Below are positions 55,715 through 64,000 of a stretch of DNA of 64,000 nucleotides, piece by piece (the first letter of the stretch is position 1; the number at the start of each line of letters is the position of its first letter). The notes under the pieces were generated by a model. It did no database searches and was not told where the DNA came from. It worked only from the letters and a program-made list of their open reading frames with translations. The stretch is from Gymnopus androsaceus JB14. Lineage: Eukaryota; Basidiomycota; Agaricomycetes; Agaricales; Omphalotaceae. The stretch covers positions 1-64,000 of the forward strand of contig ML769511.1 in assembly GCA_009733575.1 (NCBI GenBank), in the 5' to 3' direction. The translations under genes were made by a program, and so were the position numbers.

Positions 55715-57390
55715 TGACATTGCGCGGAAGTCGACTGCTTCAGCATACGTATGCATATCTTTTCACCCGATCATGAACGTACTTGGATACTTATTTCACG
55801 CTCTGTTATACTTTCTTGTGGAGATAGACTCATTATTCGCTTTCTTGGTTTTTGTTACTACTATCTGTATTTTCTTTAGTATCTGTCATTGTATCTATCA
55901 AGCTCGATTTTTGTAATTCAAGTTTTTTTTCGTGAAACTTGACAAGTAGAGAAAGATTCGATGGTGATAGATTTCTTTTCTATGTACTCAGATTCATTGA
56001 ATCCTTACGTTCTTCGACTCTGCAGGAGATGAAAATAGGCTGGTCAAAGCAAGATTTAACTACCATTTTAAGAATTTACTAAATTTAAGCATGAGTAACG
56101 CAATTCAGCTAGACACGAAACTAAAAATACCGGGGCTAGCTCTGCACCATTGGAAGTCAAGAAGGAGGATGTGATCCTCAGTATAGTCGGAACATTGAGC
56201 ACTATCCTTTTGAGATCGTGCGACTGTATTAATAGTGTCTCCAGTGGCAGTCCCATGGTCAAAGACGGGACGCCTTGGACGTGCTCAGCGCTTATCTCCG
56301 CTACTAGGCGCCTTTTCCTTCGAATTGCAAACATTCGAACGCTTGTACTGAGTGGGGAGGTGTGGCGGTAAGGCTCGAAGAGTGAGCGCTAACTACATTG
56401 CCGCTCTTTGTTTAGAACCATCATCACGACGATGGTTCATTTAGGCGAAATAGATGACCCCAGCAGAAGGCAGATTCTTGGGCACACACCTAGGCTCTAA
56501 CTTCTGGAATTTCAACTGGGCTTATTTCTCTATTTGGTCATCTTGCGAGTTTTGTCTCAAGGCTGCTTTATTCTGGTCTCGGAGGCGATCCCTGTAATGG
56601 TAAGTTCTTTACGAACTCTTCATGGCTAGTATCCATTATCTCTGCAGTAACTCCACGATGTGTCTCTTATATCAAAAGCTCAATTACACTCAAACTACCT
56701 AGAAGGAGGTTCTTTTGCCACAAGTTCGGATCTGCGCAAAGTGAACTTTGTTGTAGAGATAGCTTCAGGCACTCTATCTATCGATGAGCACTACTAAGTG
56801 TACCTCATTTTCATCTCAAGGATGGCGTTATCTCATTTCGCAAACCTTATGGATCCAGTGTCCACCAGCTTCCCGGAATCATCATCGTAGCATACTAGAG
56901 CGCCGACGTTCCACCGCCCAATTGCCAACTCGTGCAAAATGCGAAAGGGCGAAGATTAACGGGTGTATAAGACGCGGTGTCGAGGAGGAATGCGTTCAAT
57001 TCCGTCAAGTTAGTAGCTGCGTCTTGGCTTCCTCTAATGTGCGTGTCTCTGAGTTATTGTCATCACTTACTTATGGGTGTCACAGTGTGGGGAAATTATG
57101 ACAAAGGCCGCCAAAGCTGCAGGGATTCGACTGCTCAGCCTTGTGCCACTGACTACTTCCTCCCTTGAAGTTCCATCCTTGACACTAACACAATCCGAAA
57201 ATAAACTCAAAAATAAAATTGTAAATCAACGCGATATGAAGGTTTGGAGTAAGCCTCGCGAATCCTACCAGCCAACGCGATAATAATCAGACCCACATAT
57301 GGTTTCCTATATGAACCGGCGGTGGACGGACGCAGCTTATCTTTTATCTTTCAAGAGGAGAACAAAAGATGCAAAGCATATCGATAATCG
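55715..57390. other. Long intergenic stretch
   Basis: One minus-strand open frame at 56334-56068 is free of stops over 88 residues but has no recognisable motif. I see no other supported gene. The right end holds the promoter of the third glutamic peptidase. Confidence 0.4.
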
Positions 57391-57400
57391 AGTATAAAAA
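57391..57400 (+). promoter_or_regulatory. TATA box of glutamic peptidase gene 3
   Basis: AGTATAAAAA lies about 70 bases before the start codon at 57468, similar to the other two copies. Confidence 0.55.
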
Positions 57401-57467
57401 CTAGGTAATCTTTTTGTTCGGCTCAAGCCATTTGCTCTAGTACACGGTTCTGCACCCTCTGCACACA

Positions 57468-58435
57468 ATGTTCTCTGTTGTTTTCCTCGTCCAGGCTCTC
57501 CTCGCTTCTGCTGCCTTTGCGATCCCCAGCAGCAAAGAGCAATTTGCTGCCCGCAGAGCTCGCCGTTCCAGCGGCACGACCCACCAAAGCAAGCCCGTGA
57601 ACCTCATCACCAACCAGGTTACTACCTCCAATACCAGCCATGTAGAGTACAGCGAGAACTGGGCTGGTGCTGTCCTGGTAGCTAGCACGGTAAGTAGCCG
57701 CTGAGGATTTTTTTGCGAATATCAACTAATTCAAAACGAACAGGCTACCTACAAGGCCGTTACTGGTACCTTTACCGTCCCTACCCCTAAGTCTACTGGA
57801 GGAAGCAGCGAGCAATGCGCTAGTGCCTGGGTTGGTATCGACGGTGACACTTGTGGCACTGCTATCCTGCAGACTGGTGTCGACTTTTGTGTTGAAGGAA
57901 CCGAAGTTGCTTTCGACGGTGAGCAAACAATACTTGCTAAAACCTAGCCCGAAACTGAAATATCTTGTCTTTAGGCTGGTATGAGTTCTTCCCGTAAGTT
58001 TTCTCCGCTTTTGATTACCCATAGACAATCACTCATGTTCAATTTTATAGAGCTGACGCCGCTGACTTCTCGATTTCCTTCTCCGCTGGTGACTCTGTTA
58101 CCCTTACCGCCACCGTCTCCAGCACGACTTCTGGCACTTTGAAGATTGTCAACAGCAAGGGCACCTCAGTCTCCAAAGCCGTCTCTTCCTCCGCCAAGTT
58201 GTGCGAGACCAATGCCGAATGGATTGTAGAAGACTTTGAAGAGTGTGAGGGCAGTGACTGCTCGCTCGTTCCTTTCGCCAACTTTGGAACTGTTGAGTTC
58301 ACCGGAGCTGCAGCGACAACCTCCTCTGGCAGTGTCACAGCTGCTGGTGCTACGATTATTGATATCGAGCAGAGCAAGGTTCTGACCTCTGTTTCCATTT
58401 CTGGAAGCACTGTCACTATTGAATATGTCGGATAA
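57468..58435 (+). CDS. Secreted glutamic peptidase (G1/eqolisin), copy 3
   Basis: Four exons (57468-57689, 57744-57918, 57975-57993, 58051-58435) give 266 residues with the same intron positions as the tandem pair 30 kb upstream. The signal peptide (MFSVVFLVQALLASAAFA), RRARR propeptide, ILQTGVDF (catalytic Gln) and AEWIVEDF (catalytic Glu) are intact. Exon 1 is one codon longer and exon 4 one codon shorter than in copies 1 and 2. It is clearly more diverged from them than they are from each other. The start of the direct repeat at 58625 lies 190 bases beyond its stop. Confidence 0.93.
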
Positions 58436-58624
58436 GGACACCTTTGGAACGAACTGGAAAATAGCTTAACTGTTGTATGTTGTAATTTATATCGGAATTT
58501 TCGCACATGAAGTGAAGAAATAGGAAATAATATTTTATCGAAAAGGCCAGGTCAAAGTTCATACTTCTTATACTTCAAAGTGGTCGATGCACATACTTAT
58601 CCTTAGTTATAAACAATGATATAA

Positions 58625-59600
58625 AAAGAGTAAGTCACTGCACAGCGACAGGAGAAGGAAGGAAAGAAGCACAATGGCTTCGCCGTGACAGTGTGCCGAC
58701 TGTCATCGACCAATATTGACTGTCACTCTCGTCGCTCCCACTCGCTCCAGAGCTTCAAGTAGAGCGAGGAAAGCTTTAAGAGCTAATGACCAATCAATAC
58801 CGTATAATGGTTATTGCTGGATCGTGGCTTCCTCACGCTCTATTGAAACATAAGGACCCTGTTCTGGACCTGAACAGAGGACGAGAGTCCCGGAACGCTT
58901 TTATGAAGAAAGCGGACTCGGGTCGGGTCCATCCAACGTCAGAGTGCAATAGTCCAGAGTTACAGGTTGTAAGGCCTATCTGTTCACCACGATACTATAT
59001 AATAATTTCGATTTGACCTTGAGGACTCGATTTTAATTGTAGACAGCTCACGGCCAGAGCGTTAACGCGTGCATTATGATCGAGTAAAGGGTTAGTTCGT
59101 TTAGGGGACAAAAAGAAAAATACGGTACTATTTTGCGGAAAAAAGGGTTAACTTGATTCAAGATTCAAGATTGCTACTTTTCAAGCTCCTATGGAGAGAA
59201 AGCTCGTTGAAGAAGAGAGGCGCCAGACGCGACGCGACGCGAATTCGTGGGAAATTGATGCGAATACAAGGTTGGCGTCTCGACTCTCTTCAATCTGAAC
59301 CACAATCATCATCTGAAGCTCCCTGGAGGAATTTCTTAACACTCGCTTATTCACATAATGACTCCTTCTCTTCAGCTCGCTCGTCGAGATGACCTACTCT
59401 CTCATCTAATGGAAACTAACGCGAGCAAACTCAGCTCTCAGCTCAAACTTGGATTCGAACTCGCTCAGTACAAACATCTGATTACTCCGGAGCTGGTTAA
59501 GGCTGGTCAGGATATTGTTAGGGCGGAATTAAAGTCGCTAGCGGTGGAAAAAGAACTCGTCGATGAGAAGGATTTGGACGCAAGTGTCCTTTTGAATTGC
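58625..59600. repeat. Direct repeat, right copy
   Basis: Partner of 50337-51190. The two copies are about 8.3 kb apart and in the same orientation. Confidence 0.85.
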
Positions 59601-61495
59601 AAACATTCGAATCACTTATTCCTCTATCACACTTTAGGTATATTTGGCTACAGCATGCTCTCACTTTGTCTTGAGAAAGATGCATCCCTTGTATCCAGTG
59701 CTATTGAGTTTGATTGCACTGCGCCATCCAATCCTAACGCTAACCCGCTTTTCCGTTGAACGCGTTTGGCGCTCCATCATCAAAGGTAGTGATCAATTGC
59801 TCAAAACATTGTACGTCTTCTCCGTGCTAAATAGCGTACCCCATTGACGATTGAATTCCGCAGAAATGCATCTCCAACTCCAGGCATGTCCATTGAAGCT
59901 GAGGTACGCTGTCTGTTCTAATGCCATTGACATGGCCTGAAATTGAGTTTAGGGAAAGGCGAGGGTAGTGGAAGTGTTTGACCGCTGTCCAATTGGCAAA
60001 CGCATCGGTTCTGGTACGTTTGTCTCGGCGATATTTTTCAATTTGAGTTTAGTCAAACACTATAGCTTCAGGATCAAGCTCTAGAACGCGATATGCCCTT
60101 GATGTTTTGTCTGGGAATGATCTCCATCTATCTAGCTCGTCAGTGAATAAGAGATCGATCTTGGACGTCGATATTGGCCCGCCCCCACAAGAATTCCTTC
60201 CTCAGCTTCCGGATGCACCTCATGGTTGTATGAGCCAGCCAGCCATCGAAGAGATCCCTGTTCGTGTAACTTGCCTCTTTCTAAGCGACTTTCACCAACT
60301 AATTACCCTTTAAATAGCTCCCCTCCGCAGAAGGATTGCCTCCGGCGTTGTATGAGCGCGACAACATCTTCGTCATAATCGAAGCCGACCGTCCTTCGAT
60401 TGGGCCACCTCCATCGATTCCTCCTCCTACAACCCCGAGACCTTCTTCCACTCGTGTCGATGATGCTAGACGTGGACTTTTTCTTCCCCTTACCCCGAGG
60501 TCTGGAGGAGTTTCTTCTCTCTCTTCCGTGAGTGTCATTCTGGATGTTGATTGGTATATAACCGAGCACCGTTTTTTTAGGCTGCAGAAGTTGCTTTGGT
60601 GGATCCTGTTTCTCCTGTGAGTTGCTTGATTTTCATCGCGGTTGTCCAAGTTTTGGTTCACACTGCGTTTTCGTTCAGGGTGATGCGGACAATACTCTAG
60701 ACCGTATCGAAACAGCTTTAGGATTCCCCGTCCCTGGTAAACATGTTGTCAATCCCGACAACTCTCTCGACCGCATTGAAGCTTCATTAGGCTTCCCTAT
60801 TCTGGACGCCAAAAATTCTCCACTGGTCATGTCTAGTGTGGGTAACGAGTCGGATGCCAGCTCATACGTTGATTCAGCCCTGCTCGCATCATTGAGCGAC
60901 TTCGATTCACCCTCGTTTGCGATTGGGATTCCTTCCCCTGCGGCCAGCTCTGCTCGCAAGAGTTTGTCAGAAGACAGTTTCGTATTTGTGGATGATGATA
61001 GCTCTTTCATTGATCCTGATCTTCTTGTCAACTGGAGCGATTTTGGCTACGGGCCACCTCAGGCTTGTGCGACTTCTCCATCAGCTATGGGAACTTCCAT
61101 GCCAGGAGGTTGGATCTTCACTCCGGCCAAGGCTTCAGCTCAACGAGAGATGGCTCTCGGTTCTCTGTGTTCTGCTTCAGGACTGTCCTCTTTTGGCTCC
61201 TTGCTGAATCTACTCCTACCAGCAAGGTTTCGCTCCTACAAAGTCGTCGAGATTGTGTTCGGAAACGTCGAGTCGACCAAGCTCCTATGATCCGCAAACG
61301 TATAAGGACGCTCGTTCCTCCTACTGCTGCCAGTGGTGGACAAGTGAAGGTTCGGCAAAGTTCTCGTAAACAGCCTGTTCGCAGAGGCAAGGGTTTGAAA
61401 CCCCAGGTTGCTCGAGATTTCGGGCTTGGACTTCTGCGTCGCGATCCGAAGAGTTTAGTACAGAAGTCTTATACGAGCGTAGGCGTTCAGGTTTG
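59358..61495 (+). CDS. Hypothetical Ser/Pro-rich multi-exon protein
   Basis: Exons that can be supported: one starting at ATG 59358 (MTPSLQLARRDDLLSHLMET, then VEKELVDEKDLD), 59864-59903, 59953-60013, 60066-60265, 60318-60527, 60581-60616 and one from 60679. The join after the first exon is unresolved. Two near-identical motifs, DNTLDRIETALGFPVPG and DNSLDRIEASLGFPILD, occur 20-odd residues apart. The middle is Pro- and Ser-rich (PPPSIPPPTTPRPSS) and acidic (EDSFVFVDDDSSFIDPD). The C-terminus is basic (RKRRVDQAPMIRKRIRTLV, SSRKQPVRRGKGLK) but lies in another frame: a shift is needed near 61180-61210. No known domain. The acidic middle and basic end would fit a nuclear protein. Confidence 0.55.
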
Positions 61496-62632
61496 ATTTC
61501 GAACTCTGGGTTTTTTGTTTCTCCCCTCATTTTCATGGACTACCCATACTTATACATCCACATCTGTACTCCTACTGCCATAAATTTTCCGGGTTGTTTC
61601 ACCACTACAATGTACATTATCTGTATACTGGTTTCCTCGATAGATTTGTATATGTGTACCCGTAGCATGTAGCAATTGAAGATTACTGGATTGAGTGCCC
61701 CGTAACGACACGTGTTGACGCTTGTACGAAGACATGACGCTTGATCTCTCTTGACCGCCACCATGTCCACTCGTATTCGCTCCTTATTCCCGACGTATAT
61801 TTCAACCATCTCATGCTTGGGAAATTATCAGAAGCGTTTATATCTGGCTACTTACATTGGGCGGAGTTTTAGCAAATCTTCTGGGGCCCGAGTGACATTG
61901 AAGCTCTGGCATTAAACTCTTTAGAAGCCAGAGATATTGAAGATACATTCCTAAATTAGTATACTTAGCTTAATAAGCGCCCAAGCGCGTCAATCAGACA
62001 CGTCCTTTCTTCTTCAACTTTCATCTCCCTACTATCTCTCGACAACATTCAACACAATATTATCGGCGGCGATGGCCTGTATGAATTCATTTTAACGTAA
62101 ATATAATGCTGTCGTCGGGGGACCTGGAGGCTGGAAGGAAGCTCTCTCCATCGAGCATGTGAATGCTTTCCTGAGTTTCCTCACATGCGACATCCATTCG
62201 ACGAACGTTCAAAATCCGATAATGATGATTACAGTTTCCCATTCGCAAAAGTCCTACTCGAGCTTTAGGATAGTTCATTCTGGATCCGACTTGCACGTAG
62301 GCACTTCTTCAGCGCGTCCCGGTTTCGCAGTCGAGCTACTAGTTAACGCTTTAATTTTCATCTGATCACTGAGCTCGCCTAAACTCATCATACTCTGCAC
62401 TGAGCCGTCGCACGTGCGGAAAGTTTTCCGAATTGAGCTCATTCAACCCCGGAGGTTACGGCTATAGTAGCGAGAATGTTTATGATGGATCCGACAGTAT
62501 CAAGAAGCCCACTAGTCGAGATTGAAGTACTTATACGCAATGTCATGAGAACGATGACTTTCTTGTCCCTTTCTTCTTCCGCTCACCTCATTCTCCCTGC
62601 CTTTCATTTTTCTTCTCCCTCTACCTATAATC
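61496..62632. other. Intergenic, nothing recognised
   Basis: AT-rich, with one short open stretch after about 62100 (VVGGPGGWKEALSIEHVNAF) that has no further support. Confidence 0.4.
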
Positions 62633-64000
62633 ATGTTCTCTCTCGACCGTACCCTTATCCCGACCATCTCAGTGCTTCAGCTCATTATGCTGTTGTCTCT
62701 CTCCTTAATGAATGTCACTTGCTCTCCCTGCCCAAATGCCAATGGTAGCCAACATATGCGTATTCGAGTGTAGACTTTTACAGCCCGTTGCTCGGAGGAG
62801 GATCGATGCTTGACAATGGTGAGCTTTTCTCTGCTAAAATGCTGCTCGAGATGCGCTTGGATACTGAATATCCGTTCGCTTTCTATAGCTGGAGATGGTT
62901 TAGGCGAACCGCTAAACGTGTGTATCATCGTTTCTGTGTTTCGTACTTCCTGTGGTCACCCGATTCCCTACTCCTATCTGTTCTATTCACCAAGATCACG
63001 ACAAGCTAAATTACTTTCATTTCTTTCAGGTGATCATCTCAGGGTTGTCATCGCCAGAAGTGCTCACTCTAGATGGAATCGTCAATTTCGCAAAGTCAAT
63101 TGGCTTGTAAGTTGTATTCTAGTGATAATTGGTCAGAAATCCTCTTCTTAAACTGCGTTCACAGCTCAGAAGAGTGTCTCGGGTTACACCTTGGTGCCCC
63201 ACAGTCTGCGAACTTGGGAGATGGAAACGACTGGGTAAACCAAACGGTTCGTGAATAATACTTTCCGAGCTGGACCTATTGAGCTGACCATGTGCCTTCA
63301 GATCGAAATCAGGCTAGTCACCTCCTGAGGAGACTTGAAGTATACACACACTGATGATCTCGTTGGATATTAAATAGGCAGGACTATGGTAACTCGGAGT
63401 TAGGCACTTGCTTGGAGACACTTATCGGAGGTGAGTCTCGCAGTTTATGGTCCAGCTCTGCAATTGATTAAACTAACACCAAACTAGGGAATCACTTCCG
63501 GTATGTTCCACAAGGCATGGACTCATTCTATACGCTAACCGTCTCGTTTGCAGTGTGTTTGAGCAGAACGGACCAAACGCGAACAGCGGAGCCCTCTTCT
63601 TAGCGTGAGTCCTCATCATACTACCGGATACCCTTCAAGATCTAAAAAAAAATTTTAAAAAGCGTATCTGAGGAAGAAGACCTAGAAGAGAGCCACGATA
63701 TCATCCCGGACGGATACAATATCGGTCGGGATAAGCTTGCGGCTCTAGCTATTGGTACCACCCATTTCGACGGCGTCACATATGTCACCACGGCGCGCAA
63801 CCTGACGGGTCTTTTGGCTGCCGGTAGTGTTGGGTACGTTCGTTCCATAAGTGTCCAGTGGAATAAGAGACCTAGCTAATACGATGTCTGTTAATTAGGG
63901 TCAACCATGGTACGTGTGCAACAACAAGTCAGAGGGCACAGAACTAATAGAATTAATTCTTCTTTGACTAGGTATCAGCACGGACGGAATCACCACTTTA
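62633..64000 (+). CDS. Conserved secreted-type fungal protein, many tiny exons (3' end outside window)
   Basis: Supported exons: 62784-62818, 62889-62917, 63030-63106, 63165-63246, 63302-63312, 63378-63430, 63488-63500, 63554-63604, 63663-63833, 63899-63909 and 63972-64000>. The read-through gives LLGGGSMLDN, GLGEPLNVIISGLSSPEVLT, NFAKSIGFSEECLGLHLGAP, QSANLGDGNDWVNQT, ETLIGGNHFRVFEQNGPNA, GALFLAVSEEEDLEE, IIPDGYNIGRDKLA and VGVNHGISTDGITT. This resembles an uncharacterised conserved protein of mushroom genomes. ATG 62633 opens a hydrophobic, signal-like exon (LQLIMLLSLSLMNVTC), but its splice into the next exon is out of phase, so the true first exon is uncertain. The intron after 63312 starts with GC rather than GT. 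Confidence 0.75.

Noticed and set aside
55720..55916. A strongly hydrophobic 65-residue plus frame that looks like a small membrane protein
   Set aside because: It overlaps the last FunK1 exon in another frame and lies in the T-rich 3' UTR, which gives hydrophobic codons by chance.

Overview
The window looks like nuclear DNA of a mushroom-forming basidiomycete (Agaricomycetes). Most genes are cut by many short introns of about 50-60 bases with GT...AG ends. The gene content also fits that group: a FunK1-type kinase, glutamic (G1) peptidases, a peroxidase-family-2 remnant, a dienelactone hydrolase, and an integrase of a type found in mushroom genomes. It is a draft assembly: 45 N lie at 13151-13195, and several otherwise good genes carry one- or two-base frameshifts that could be decay or assembly error.

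Layout. 1-9.1 kb: a block that looks like one large mobile element. It holds a >1046-residue unknown protein, a 420-residue unknown protein, a DDE integrase and a 136-residue protein, and ends near a 21-base tandem repeat. 9.3-10 kb: a small conserved protein gene with a frameshift. 11-21.3 kb: a decayed segmental duplication. Each copy pairs an acetyl-CoA hydrolase (ACH1-like) pseudogene with a Ser/Thr-rich single-pass membrane protein gene, and the copies are separated by an aminoglycoside-phosphotransferase-like gene. 21.5 kb: a tRNA-Met-like pseudogene. 22.4-31.3 kb: a tandem duplication of a convergent pair, a secreted glutamic peptidase and a secreted alpha-amylase with a C-terminal starch-binding domain. 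The first amylase copy is only a 3' stump, and a 331-base hAT-like insertion sits behind the first peptidase. 31.5-37 kb: hypothetical genes, an SRPK-like kinase and a small cysteine-rich secreted protein. 37.5-42.8 kb: more remnants (ACH1, DUF1479), an intact dienelactone hydrolase and repeat-rich DNA. 45.4-46.9 kb: an internally deleted peroxidase and a secreted kinase-like protein. 48.2-50.2 kb: a kinase with an N-terminal helical bundle resembling the MLKL N-terminal domain. 50.3-61.5 kb: two diverged direct repeats bracket a dienelactone hydrolase fragment, a FunK1 kinase and a third glutamic peptidase. 62.6 kb to the end: a conserved secreted-type protein split into very small exons and cut by the window edge.

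The genes that can be read together are degradative: three secreted glutamic peptidases (acid proteolysis), one secreted alpha-amylase (starch), and a dienelactone hydrolase-family enzyme. Much of the rest is duplication, decay and mobile DNA. Four unrelated kinase or kinase-like genes and one APH-fold gene lie between 16 and 56 kb.
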